NCBI GenBank assembly: GCA_017431345.1
Contig: JAFRLH010000007.1
Coordinates: forward strand, 20,746 to 84,745
Length of the DNA stretch: 64,000 nucleotides
Direction: 5' to 3'
DNA from: Lachnospiraceae bacterium
GTDB taxonomy: Bacteria > Bacillota > Clostridia > Lachnospirales > Lachnospiraceae
Shown here: piece after piece, positions 26,322-34,165 of the stretch
How the letters are laid out: each line of letters opens with the position of its first letter
Numbering within the stretch: position 1 is the first letter of the stretch
Program-made: the position numbers and the translations under genes
The notes under the pieces: model-generated
The model's database searches: none
Told to the model about the DNA's origin: nothing
The model's input: only the letters and a program-made list of their open reading frames with translations

Positions 26322-26660
26322 TTATTTCATCAGTTTCATCAGGATCTTTACCAGTTCATCAACAGATCCGTCCTCCCCGGCGCGGATATCGTTTGCCACG
26401 CATCCCTTGATGTGGCAGGAGAGAAGCTCCTTGTTGAAGCTGTTCAGCGCGCTCGTGACAGCGGATACCTGGATCAGTATGTCAGGGCAGTAAGCATCAT
26501 TCTCCACCATCTTCTGAATGCCGCGGATCTGTCCTTCGGCCCGTTTCAGGCGGGTGAGCAGCGCTTTCTGTTCTTCGGGGGAGCGTTTTTTGTGTCTTAT
26601 ACCGTGTTCATCTGTATACTGCGCAGCGGAATGTCCGCAGCAGGCGGGCGTCTCGGTCAT
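26322..26660 (-). CDS. csoR: CsoR-family copper-sensing repressor
   Basis: A 112-residue helical repressor of the CsoR/RcnR (DUF156) family. The Cu(I) ligands of CsoR are all present with family spacing: C58, then H83 (24 residues between), then C87 in SCHIKGC. The N-terminal KKRSPEEQKALLTRLKRAEGQIRGIQKM is the DNA-contact helix. Extra N-terminal C7, C8 and H10 may add a metal site. First gene of csoR-copA-small Cys protein; Cu(I) binding should release it from the two palindromes in its own promoter. Confidence 0.93.
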   Translation of the reverse strand: MTETPACCGHSAAQYTDEHGIRHKKRSPEEQKALLTRLKRAEGQIRGIQKMVENDAYCPDILIQVSAVTSALNSFNKELLSCHIKGCVANDIRAGEDGSVDELVKILMKLMK

Positions 26661-26700
26661 GGTATGCCTCCGTCATAGAGATGGTCTTTTGATAAGGGAA

Positions 26701-26719
26701 GATACCCTATAGGGGTATC
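26701..26719. promoter_or_regulatory. CsoR operator 2
   Basis: Perfect inverted repeat GATACCC-TATAG-GGGTATC, of the CsoR type, placed 13 bases downstream of the -10 box and so over the transcribed leader of csoR. Confidence 0.8.
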
Positions 26720-26731
26720 CGGACAAGAATG

Positions 26732-26760
26732 ATTATATACCCCAGAGGGGTATATGTCAA
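26732..26760 (-). promoter_or_regulatory. csoR-copA promoter
   Basis: Minus strand consensus promoter: -35 TTGACA (26755-26760), 17-base spacer, -10 TATAAT (26732-26737). Both hexamers are perfect, as expected of a promoter held off by a repressor. Confidence 0.9.
26735..26755. promoter_or_regulatory. CsoR operator 1
   Basis: Perfect palindrome ATATACCCC-AGA-GGGGTATAT that fills the spacer between the -35 and -10 boxes of the csoR promoter, so bound repressor would exclude RNA polymerase. Confidence 0.85.
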
Positions 26761-26808
26761 GAGAAAAAGAAGCCTTTCTGCAGTTTTAAGGGAGCTCTGC
26801 GGAGGTTG

Positions 26809-26838
26809 TTGCAATCGGGAAAAGAATGGTGTAAAGTC
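26809..26838 (+). promoter_or_regulatory. Possible flavodoxin promoter
   Basis: TTGCAA near 26809 and TAAAGT near 26833 with about a 17-18 base spacer, ahead of the flavodoxin gene. The -10 is weak. Confidence 0.4.
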
Positions 26839-26872
26839 AGGTCATAAGTATGAAAGAAATGAGGTGGCGGGA

Positions 26873-27352
26873 ATGAAAGATACGCTGATGGTCTACTACA
26901 GCCTGAACGGCAATTCCGCTTTTGCGGCAGAGGAACTCATGAAACATATCGATATGGACGTCGAAAGGCTTAAAGTGAGGAATGAACCGAAGACACGCGG
27001 ATTCGGAAAATTCTTAAAGGGCGGAGCCGCCGCGCTGAGAGGCAGTGATCCCGGACTCTGGCCTGTCGTTGCCGATCCGCAGGATTATTATGAGATCGTG
27101 ATCGCTTTTCCTGTCTGGGCCGGGACCTATCCGCCGGCAATCGGTGCTTTCCTGAAGCAGAAACCGTTTCGCGGAAAAAGTGTTTATCTGATCGGATGCT
27201 CTGCATCCGGGAATGCCGAAGGCGCGTTCGGGAAGCTTACGGATGCACTGCAGGGGAATACGGTGCTGGGGACGCTCAGCCTGAAGAATCCGCTGAAGAA
27301 TAAGGAGGAGGCTGCTGAGGAGATCAGGGTATTTGCTGCCAGAAGACATTGA
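26873..27352 (+). CDS. Flavodoxin-like protein
   Basis: About 159 residues starting MKDTLMVYYSLNGNSAFAAEEL; the loop YSLNGNS is the FMN phosphate-binding site. AFPVWAGTYPPAIGAFL and YLIGCSASGNAEGAF match the other two flavin-contact loops of the NADPH-FMN/flavodoxin family. The start is chosen for GAGGTGG about 6 bases upstream; a longer frame runs back through the CsoR operator region and is not believed. Divergent from csoR, so possibly copper-responsive as well, and it may serve as a low-potential electron carrier or quinone reductase. Confidence 0.85.
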   Translation: MKDTLMVYYSLNGNSAFAAEELMKHIDMDVERLKVRNEPKTRGFGKFLKGGAAALRGSDPGLWPVVADPQDYYEIVIAFPVWAGTYPPAIGAFLKQKPFRGKSVYLIGCSASGNAEGAFGKLTDALQGNTVLGTLSLKNPLKNKEEAAEEIRVFAARRH

Positions 27353-27360
27353 TCAATAAT

Positions 27361-27404
27361 AATGGACCAGGGTCCGCTGGAGAACCGTCCCCTGGTCCAT
27401 TTAT
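27361..27404. terminator. Terminator between convergent flavodoxin and VanZ-RDD genes
   Basis: Stem TGGACCAGGG/CCCTGGTCCA (27363-27399) with a 17-base loop, followed by TTTATTT. Confidence 0.8.
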
Positions 27405-28558
27405 TTCCTTACAATGCGGCTTTCATTATGAAGGCCGCTGATTTTTTCATGGAGAAATTCTTTCTTATCCAGCATCATTCTTGCCAGTATATCCACAACC
27501 AGCGCGAACAGAACAACATAGAGAAGGTTCTGAAAACCGTTCCAGAAATTAAAAGCGGTGTTGTATGTGATCTGCTTCATCTGCTCGCACAGCACGTAAT
27601 AGACCGGGATGTGTGCAAGCAGCACACTGATGAACAGGGCCCGGATCAGATACTGTGACAGCGAGGGCTCGACTCTGCGGCCCCTCCGCTCTGATACGAG
27701 CTGAAGCCGGAAAAGCCATTTTCCTACTGTATAGCCGTCGGTCATCAGGGGCATGAACGTGAGATACGCGGTCAGCAGCGCTATGCTGACGATCAGTTCG
27801 AATATCAGACCGAATGCATTGTCGGGTATGATCCGGGAAATGACCCAGGATACGATATAGATCAGACTGAAATCGACCATGAAAGCCAGGAAGCGCCTGA
27901 AGAAAGGAATACGTTCCCCTCTGTCGTAAGCGGCGCTGTCGATCGCATCCCTGGCGGGCAGAACAAAACAGATGAGCGGAGAGAGGATCCAGCCTGCGAT
28001 ACCGCCGGCGGTATTCAGGATCAGATCGTCCACATCAAATGTCCTGTAAGCATGCGCATAATAGCCGTACAGGCCGGAATACTGTGTGAACTCAAAGAAC
28101 AGCGAGACCGCAAGAATGATCAGCGCCGACAGAAAGAATCCGCGTCTGAAATAATAATGAAGATAAACGCCTAACGGGAACAGCAGTACTGCATTCAGGA
28201 TTGCCTGATAGACAAAAGGATTCTTCAGGAACGCCAGCAGCTCCCTTCTGCCGGAGATATCAAGATCCGCCGTACGCCGGATCATCCGCAGAAAATTCCC
28301 GGGATCCAGCTGCATGGCGGGCGCGGCGGAAGAGGCGACTTCCGAGCGGGAGGGCAGCGGCAGGATCACCTGAAAATAGGCGTTGATCAGATAGAGGATG
28401 AAAAAATAGACAAGGATCGTCCGCAGAAGCGGGATCGCTCCGTAGCGGCGGTATTCAAACAGAATATAAGGGACGGTGAGCACGAGCGCCAGCAGGGGAA
28501 AGACCATGACGGCGCTCCGGATCGGTCCGAGATAGGTATATACGATAGACATTTTCAT
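27401..28558 (-). CDS. VanZ-like / RDD domain membrane protein
   Basis: A 385-residue membrane protein. The N-terminal half is VanZ-like, with FEFTQ, TFDVDDLILNTAGG and surrounding hydrophobic helices. The C-terminal half is an RDD domain: RRFLAFMVDFSLIYIVSW and later GKWLFRLQLVSERG-type sequence. VanZ proteins confer low-level teicoplanin resistance in some enterococci, while RDD proteins can act as ion or transport elements; neither role is established for the fusion. It stands alone with its own promoter, converging on the flavodoxin gene. Confidence 0.82.
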   Translation of the reverse strand: MKMSIVYTYLGPIRSAVMVFPLLALVLTVPYILFEYRRYGAIPLLRTILVYFFILYLINAYFQVILPLPSRSEVASSAAPAMQLDPGNFLRMIRRTADLDISGRRELLAFLKNPFVYQAILNAVLLFPLGVYLHYYFRRGFFLSALIILAVSLFFEFTQYSGLYGYYAHAYRTFDVDDLILNTAGGIAGWILSPLICFVLPARDAIDSAAYDRGERIPFFRRFLAFMVDFSLIYIVSWVISRIIPDNAFGLIFELIVSIALLTAYLTFMPLMTDGYTVGKWLFRLQLVSERRGRRVEPSLSQYLIRALFISVLLAHIPVYYVLCEQMKQITYNTAFNFWNGFQNLLYVVLFALVVDILARMMLDKKEFLHEKISGLHNESRIVRK

Positions 28559-28600
28559 TCCTTTCAGGGCATCCCGGCATCGGCCGGTTACGTGGACTTT

Positions 28601-28629
28601 ATGCTACACCCTGAAGAGGATCATTGCAA
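28601..28629 (-). promoter_or_regulatory. Promoter of the VanZ-RDD gene
   Basis: Minus strand -35 TTGCAA (28624-28629), 17-base spacer, -10 TAGCAT (28601-28606). Confidence 0.5.
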
Positions 28630-28661
28630 GGATCTTCACAGTTTTTTCAGAATTCATTCCG

Positions 28662-29045
28662 TTATGCCTGTTCGGATCCTTTGTTCATCTGTTTCTGCAG
28701 AAGTTTTTTCAGATTGTTCAGACCTGCGCGTTTATTGCTGACAGTAAGCCGTCGGAATGTGTCGATGCACTCTTTTTCAAGCTGTTTGGGCGTGGATGCG
28801 AACTCGTCCTTTGAAAGGCCGTCCTCGCCGACCCCCTTTTCCTGCCGGATGCTGGCTTCGATCAGAATACTTAAAGGAATATGCAGCGCCTCGGAAAGCT
28901 TCTTCATGGTGCGGTTGCCGGGCATCCGTGTTCCTTTCTCGTAATTGCTGACTGCACCGGCAGTCAGCGACAGGTAATCCGCAAGTTCCTGCTGGGTAAG
29001 GCCGGCTTTCAGTCTGTAATGTTTGATCGTTTCCGCAAGATTCAT
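28662..29045 (-). CDS. XRE-family helix-turn-helix regulator
   Basis: 127 residues from the ATG at 29043-29045, which has GGAGG five bases upstream. Residues 1-60 are a Cro/CI helix-turn-helix (IKHYRLKAGLTQQELADYLSLTAGAVSNYEKGTRMP). The remainder is a basic helical tail (LNNLKKLLQKQMNKGSE) without a recognisable sensor. It lies between the VanZ-RDD promoter and the histidine kinase gene, and its target is not evident; the neighbouring VanZ-RDD gene is a candidate. Confidence 0.85.
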   Translation of the reverse strand: MNLAETIKHYRLKAGLTQQELADYLSLTAGAVSNYEKGTRMPGNRTMKKLSEALHIPLSILIEASIRQEKGVGEDGLSKDEFASTPKQLEKECIDTFRRLTVSNKRAGLNNLKKLLQKQMNKGSEQA

Positions 29046-29234
29046 GGCTGCCTCCGGAGAAAATGCTGGTGTGGCACAGTATCTTACGAAATAGTTTAAC
29101 AAATAAACGAAAAAAGGAAACAGAATTAAACAATATGTAGAGAAATATAAACAGATTGTCGACTGCTATAGACAGATTCTGATAACATAGAAGAATTGAT
29201 TGCTGCGGAAAGAATTATCAAAAACAATTTTCGG

Positions 29235-30617
29235 TCAGTATCCTTTCAGCGGGAAGGATGCCGTTATCGTGAGGGAATGTCCGTCAGACGTTTCGGCGCT
29301 GATCTTTCCTTTGTGGGCGGAAACGATCGCCTGTGCGATAGAAAGTCCGATGCCGTATCCTCCTGTGCCGCTGTTCCGGGAGCTGTCCGTTCTGTAGAAA
29401 CGGTCGAACAGATGAGGAAGCGAGGCGCGGTCGATGCTGTCACAGGTGTTGAAAACGGCCAGGCGGGTATATTTTCCGGCTCTTGTCAGGGAAAACTTTA
29501 TGGAACCGCCTTCGTTCGTATACTTGAGCGCATTATCCATGAGGATGCCGATCAGCTGGCCGACGGCCCGTTCGTCCCCGTGAAGCATCAGCGAGGGCTC
29601 AATATCCGTTTTGAAGTCAAAGCCGCGCGACAGCGCCGGTCCGTTATAGGAATCCGCTGCTTCGGCAGCCATTTCCGAGACGGGAAAATCTGTCATGACG
29701 AACGATGCAGCGGTATCCTCTTCCATACGGGAGAGAGCGATCAGATCTGCCGTAAGCTCCGACAGACGTGCGGTCTGTTTCTTGATATCCGCGATCCACT
29801 CGTTCTCTCCGTCTTCCTGTTCCATCTCCAGGACTTCGGCATCGGCATTGATGATCGCGAGGGGCGTTTTGAGCTCGTGTCCGGCATCGGTAATGAAGCG
29901 CCGCTGCTTTTCGTAATTGTCGACGAAGGGACGAATGATCCTTCCGGAGAAGAGCAGGATCAGAAGAAAGACCGCAAGAAGTCCGGAAAACGCAATACCG
30001 ATGGATGTAGCCAGGAATCGTCCGGCAGTTGCAAGCACTCTGCCGCGGTCCAGAAAGATGATGAGCGTATCGTCAGTACGTCTGTCGACCAGATAGCGGT
30101 AGCTGTCAATAAAGCCCCTTTCCTTTCCGGCGGAAAGCACTGTCCGGGCGTACTCTTCGGCTGCAGTGTCATCCACGGCTGCGATCCTGTCCAGGCCGGT
30201 GCCGGTACAGGTCCCTTCATTATTTATAGTAACAGTAAAAAACCTGGATTCAAAAGGCGTTTCTGCGGAAAATATATTTCCGTGTCCGAATCTGCGTCCG
30301 GGAAAACCGCTGCTTTTTTTCGCGCCGCCGCCCGAAGAGGATTCGCTGCTGGTATTGCCGTCATTCTCTGACGCTGAAGAAGTCCCGTTTTTTTTCAGTC
30401 CGCGCTTTCCGGAAAGCGCATCCGGACGGTCAAAAGAGCCGGAATCCGGGAAGCTGCCGTCGTTTTCGGCAAGGAGATCCGTGATCTCGTCGGCTTCCGT
30501 CACCATCTGACGGTAGTTCATGATATTTGCCGCACCGATGATTACGGTAAGCACGATGGCCAGGGCCAGCATGGAAACCGTGATCATGCGGAAACGCAGC
30601 CGCCGTATCATTTTCAT
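29235..30617 (-). CDS. Sensor histidine kinase
   Basis: A 460-residue membrane kinase: first membrane helix about 11-31, an extracytoplasmic region to about 205 that includes a Gly/Ser/Asn-rich low-complexity stretch (residues 70-115), second helix about 207-228, then HisKA with GHELKTPLAIINAD as phospho-acceptor box and HATPase_c with DNALKYTNEGGS and GGYGIGLSIAQAIV. No obvious HAMP linker. It is 13 bases after the response-regulator gene, forming one two-component unit. The signal is unknown; kinases of this layout often respond to cell-envelope stress. Confidence 0.9.
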   Translation of the reverse strand: MKMIRRLRFRMITVSMLALAIVLTVIIGAANIMNYRQMVTEADEITDLLAENDGSFPDSGSFDRPDALSGKRGLKKNGTSSASENDGNTSSESSSGGGAKKSSGFPGRRFGHGNIFSAETPFESRFFTVTINNEGTCTGTGLDRIAAVDDTAAEEYARTVLSAGKERGFIDSYRYLVDRRTDDTLIIFLDRGRVLATAGRFLATSIGIAFSGLLAVFLLILLFSGRIIRPFVDNYEKQRRFITDAGHELKTPLAIINADAEVLEMEQEDGENEWIADIKKQTARLSELTADLIALSRMEEDTAASFVMTDFPVSEMAAEAADSYNGPALSRGFDFKTDIEPSLMLHGDERAVGQLIGILMDNALKYTNEGGSIKFSLTRAGKYTRLAVFNTCDSIDRASLPHLFDRFYRTDSSRNSGTGGYGIGLSIAQAIVSAHKGKISAETSDGHSLTITASFPLKGY

Positions 30618-30630
30618 GACAGTTCCTCCG

Positions 30631-31305
30631 TTATTCTTTCATCTCCAGGGAATATCCGGATCCGCGGGTGGCTTTGATCCGGATATCGGCATTCAGCGCG
30701 GTCAGTTTCTTCCTTAAATTAGAGATATATACCCATACGACGGAAAGCTCCGCATCGGAATCATATCCCCAGATCTTGTCCATGAAATGTTCTGTGGAGA
30801 TCAGATGCTTCGGGTTCGAGATCAGCATCTCGAACATCTGGAATTCCTTCCCGGCAAGTTTGCAGCTCCCGGATGCGGAAGAGAGTTCGTAAGTTCCCAG
30901 ATCCAGCGTGATATTCCCGAACGTCAGCCTGTTCTCCGGCGCCTGATGCTGTACGCGGAGCATGGCGCGGATGCGTGCAAGCAGTTCTTTCGCGGCAAAA
31001 GGCTTGGTGAGATAATCATTTGCACCGGCGTCCAGCCCGTCGACTTTGTCGTCAATTTCGGATTTTGCCGTCAGAAGGAGTACGGGCACCAGACTGCCCT
31101 GAGAACGGATCTTTTTTAAGACCGACAGTCCGTCCAGCTTCGGCATCATGATGTCAAGAATGATCCCGTCATATTCGCCGACGGCAAGATAATCCAGCGC
31201 TTCTTCGCCGTCATAAGCAGCGTCGACCGTGTAATTGTTTTTGGTAAGTATCGCGCAGAGCGCGCGGGAGAGCGAACGCTCGTCCTCAGCAAGCAGCAGT
31301 CTCAT
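30631..31305 (-). CDS. OmpR/PhoB-family response regulator
   Basis: A 224-residue regulator: receiver with the acidic pair DE at 8-9, phospho-acceptor in IILDIMMPKLDGL (D51), conserved threonine/lysine in LLLTAKS, and a C-terminal winged helix (NPKHLISTEHFMDKIWG ... VWVYISNLRKKL). It is transcribed with the histidine kinase. Two direct repeats 11 bases apart lie over its -35 region, a pattern typical of OmpR-type autoregulation. Confidence 0.92.
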   Translation of the reverse strand: MRLLLAEDERSLSRALCAILTKNNYTVDAAYDGEEALDYLAVGEYDGIILDIMMPKLDGLSVLKKIRSQGSLVPVLLLTAKSEIDDKVDGLDAGANDYLTKPFAAKELLARIRAMLRVQHQAPENRLTFGNITLDLGTYELSSASGSCKLAGKEFQMFEMLISNPKHLISTEHFMDKIWGYDSDAELSVVWVYISNLRKKLTALNADIRIKATRGSGYSLEMKE

Positions 31306-31334
31306 AATTCGTCCCCTGATTTTGGATTTTCTTT

Positions 31335-31366
31335 ATCATAGCACAAAAACCTTAACCTGACTTTAA
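31335..31366 (-). promoter_or_regulatory. Promoter and candidate direct-repeat operator of the two-component operon
   Basis: Minus strand extended -10 TGC-TATGAT (31335-31340). Upstream, TTAAAG (31361-31366) and TTAAGG (31350-31355) repeat with an 11-base period across the weak -35, as expected for two head-to-tail OmpR-type subunits. Confidence 0.55.
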
Positions 31367-31448
31367 AAATAGAAGTTGCTTACGGATGAAAATGCATCGT
31401 CTGATGGAAACGGGACGTTTGAAAATGTGAATCTCTTAACGAGAAAAG

Positions 31449-31543
31449 TTCACCAATGTGAAATAATTGTCACAAACGCTGAACTGAAAATATAGAAAAT
31501 CTGCAAAATCACAGTTTATTTTTTACGGAATCAATGATATACT
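31449..31543 (+). promoter_or_regulatory. hyp operon promoter region with palindromic operator
   Basis: A palindrome TTCAC-CAAT-GTGAA (31449-31462) overlaps a second half-palindromic arrangement TGTGA-n8-TCACA (31457-31474). A possible -35 TTGTCA/-10 TATAGA pair (31467-31496) overlaps it, and a second extended -10 TGA-TATACT lies at 31538-31543, 33 bases before the hypF start. FNR/CRP-like or Rex-like regulators bind comparable symmetry; which one is unknown. Confidence 0.45.
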
Positions 31544-31575
31544 AGCTTAGAATCTCAAAAAAACGACGGGGGTTC

Positions 31576-33885
31576 ATGATATCATTGACCGGGTTTCATA
31601 TTAAGATCAGAGGGATCGTGCAGGGCGTCGGCTTTCGTCCTTTTATTCACAGGCAGGTAAAAGCTTACGAAATTAAGGGATGGATCAGAAATACTTCGTT
31701 TGGTGCGGAACTGAAGGTTGAAGGAAGAACTGATAATGTATCTGCTTTTATCAGAGATCTGCGTATCCGGAAACCGCCGCTTGCCGTGATCGAAAAAATT
31801 CACGCAGATGAATATGAACCCTGTGGATTTTCCGATTTTGAAATTATCCCTTCGTTTGCGGGAGAGGAAGCCGATACGCTGATCTCTCCGGATATCTGCA
31901 CGTGTGATGACTGCCTGAAAGAATTGGCGGATCCGTCAGACCGCCGGTACCGCTATCCGTTCATAAACTGTACGAACTGCGGTCCGAGATTTACGATCAT
32001 TAAAAACGTTCCGTACGACAGGAAGAGCACGACCATGGCACCGTTTGTCATGTGCCCGGCGTGCGAAAATGAGTACACGGATATTGAGGACAGAAGATAC
32101 CATGCACAGCCCGACTGCTGCCCGGCATGCGGGCCCCGGCTTTTTTACCGGAATGCAGACGGCAGCTGTATATACGATGAACCGGCCGGGGCTGCCCTGG
32201 AGGCGCTCCGGAAAGGAAAAATCATTGCAGTAAAGGGTCTTGGAGGATTTCATCTTGCCTGCCGGGCAGATACCCCGGCTTTTTCGCATATTCTCAGAGA
32301 GCGGAAGAAGAGAGACAGGAGACCTTTTGCACTGATGTGTGCGGATGCTGCAGCGGTCAGGAAGATCTGCCTGCTGTCCGAAGAAGAGGAGCAGCTGCTT
32401 TCATCCCCTGCCAGACCGATCGTGCTGCTGCGGAAAAGAGAGAAAGCATCCTTCTCACATATCAGTGAGAATGACAGGATCGGGATCATGCTCCCGTATA
32501 CCCCGGTGCATTTCCTGCTGTTTTCGGAAGAGATAAAAACGCTTGTGATGACTAGCGCGAACCTTTCCGACAGGCCTGTCATCTATAAAAATGAAGAAGC
32601 CCTGACGGAACTGTCCGGCATCTGCGACGGTTTTCTGATGCACGACCGGGAAATCGAGGTAAGATGCGATGATTCGGTAATGTGGCCGGAGGACGGCGGC
32701 TATTTCATGAGAAGGTCGAGAGGATATGCTCCCTATCCGGTCACGCTGGAGAGCCCCGTACCGATGATACTGGCCTGCGGGGCCGAGCAGAAAGCGACTT
32801 TTTCGCTGAGCAAGAAAGAGCATGTGTTCCCTTCCCAGCATATCGGCGATCTGAAAAATATTGAATCGTATGAGAATTTCAGACAGCAGATCGTGCACTT
32901 TGAAAAACTGTTTTCCATTAAGCCCGAAGTGATCGCATGCGATCTGCATCCGGATTATCTGTCTTCCGTGTACGCGGAAGAACGCAGCGCAGCGGAAGGG
33001 ATCCCGCTTGTCAGGGTGCAGCACCATCACGCGCATATGGTGTCCTGTATGACAGATAATGACCTGACAGATCCCGTGATCGGGATCATCTGGGACGGTA
33101 CCGGGCTTGGAGAAGACGGCACTGTCTGGGGAGGAGAATTCCTGGCCGGCGATGCTGCCGGCTATGAACGGTACGGAAGCATCAGACCGGTGAAGCTGCC
33201 CGGCGGCGACAGGGCTGTCAAAGAGATCTGGCGCGTTGGACTGTCACTGCTGGAGGATGCTTTTGCACAGGACGGTGATGCAGGAATTTGTGAAGCGGTC
33301 AGGAACCGGATCACGGAAGATGCGGCCGTGCCTGAAACAGGGGCCGGCATCGTCCGGAAAATGCTTGCCGCAGATGTGAACTGTCCGCCGTCTTCCGGTA
33401 TGGGAAGGCTGTTCGATGGCGTGAGCGCGATCCTGGGAATCTGCCGGTCGGCGGATTATGAAGGGGAAGGCGCGATCCTGCTGGAAGCAGCAGCGGAAGA
33501 AGGCTGCGTGCCGGAGTATGAGGCAGGTTTTTACGAAGAAGAAAACGGCGTAAGAAGATTCGACTGGAGACCGATGATCCGGGAACTTGCTTCGGACATT
33601 CTCGCAGATGTACCGGTTTCGTTATGCGCGGCAAAGTTCATGAACACACTGACAGCAGCTGCTGCAGATCAGTGTATTTATATAAGAAGAAAGACCGGTC
33701 TGGATGCGGTCGTCCTGTCGGGCGGGACCTTCCAGAATATGTACCTGCTGAAAGCAGTGACAGAGGCACTGCGGGCGGAAGGGTTTACGGTTTACCATCA
33801 TCACAGGGTAAGCACAAATGATGAAGGACTCAGCCTCGGTCAGCTGATGATCGCTGAGAGGCAGAGGAGAGAGAACAGGGAATGA
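31576..33885 (+). CDS. hypF: HypF carbamoyltransferase, [NiFe] hydrogenase maturation
   Basis: A 769-residue protein with the full HypF order: acylphosphatase domain at 1-92 (IRGIVQGVGFRPFIHR), two zinc-finger units (CDDC..., NCTNCG, CPAC, CCPACG, about 110-185), a YrdC-like domain (about 200-390), and a Kae1/HypF carbamoyl-transfer domain with HHHAHMVSCM near 480. It makes the carbamoyl adduct used to build the CN ligands of the active-site iron. First gene of hypF-hypC-hypD-hypE, with GGGGG ribosome site directly upstream. Confidence 0.96.
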   Translation: MISLTGFHIKIRGIVQGVGFRPFIHRQVKAYEIKGWIRNTSFGAELKVEGRTDNVSAFIRDLRIRKPPLAVIEKIHADEYEPCGFSDFEIIPSFAGEEADTLISPDICTCDDCLKELADPSDRRYRYPFINCTNCGPRFTIIKNVPYDRKSTTMAPFVMCPACENEYTDIEDRRYHAQPDCCPACGPRLFYRNADGSCIYDEPAGAALEALRKGKIIAVKGLGGFHLACRADTPAFSHILRERKKRDRRPFALMCADAAAVRKICLLSEEEEQLLSSPARPIVLLRKREKASFSHISENDRIGIMLPYTPVHFLLFSEEIKTLVMTSANLSDRPVIYKNEEALTELSGICDGFLMHDREIEVRCDDSVMWPEDGGYFMRRSRGYAPYPVTLESPVPMILACGAEQKATFSLSKKEHVFPSQHIGDLKNIESYENFRQQIVHFEKLFSIKPEVIACDLHPDYLSSVYAEERSAAEGIPLVRVQHHHAHMVSCMTDNDLTDPVIGIIWDGTGLGEDGTVWGGEFLAGDAAGYERYGSIRPVKLPGGDRAVKEIWRVGLSLLEDAFAQDGDAGICEAVRNRITEDAAVPETGAGIVRKMLAADVNCPPSSGMGRLFDGVSAILGICRSADYEGEGAILLEAAAEEGCVPEYEAGFYEEENGVRRFDWRPMIRELASDILADVPVSLCAAKFMNTLTAAAADQCIYIRRKTGLDAVVLSGGTFQNMYLLKAVTEALRAEGFTVYHHHRVSTNDEGLSLGQLMIAERQRRENRE

Positions 33886-33940
33886 CTGCAGGATCAGGCT
33901 GCAGCAGCCGCGCCCGGCGCGGCAGATCGGAGAACAGGAT

Positions 33941-34165
33941 ATGTGTCTGGCGGTACCGCTTAAGATAGAAACCATAGACGGAGATGAAGCAGTCGCAGAG
34001 AGAGACGGCGTGAGACGCCGCATAAAGATCAATCTGCTGAAGGACCCGAAGGTCGGTGACAATGTGATGGTCCATGCAGGATTCGCGATCGAAAAGATCA
34101 GCGACGAACAGGCGCAGGCAGATCTGGAGGCTTTCCGGGAACTGCAGGAGGCGCTTTATGGCTGA
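33941..34165 (+). CDS. hypC: HypC hydrogenase maturation chaperone
   Basis: A 74-residue protein starting MCLAVPLKIE, the invariant HypC N-terminus in which C2 carries the Fe(CN)2CO unit with HypD and then contacts the large subunit. Beta-barrel strands and an acidic C-terminal helix complete the family pattern. It overlaps hypD by 8 bases. Confidence 0.95.
   Translation: MCLAVPLKIETIDGDEAVAERDGVRRRIKINLLKDPKVGDNVMVHAGFAIEKISDEQAQADLEAFRELQEALYG

Noticed and set aside
27401-28558. Glycopeptide resistance operon
   Set aside because: Only a VanZ-like domain is present; there are no vanHAX-type genes and the protein carries an RDD domain.
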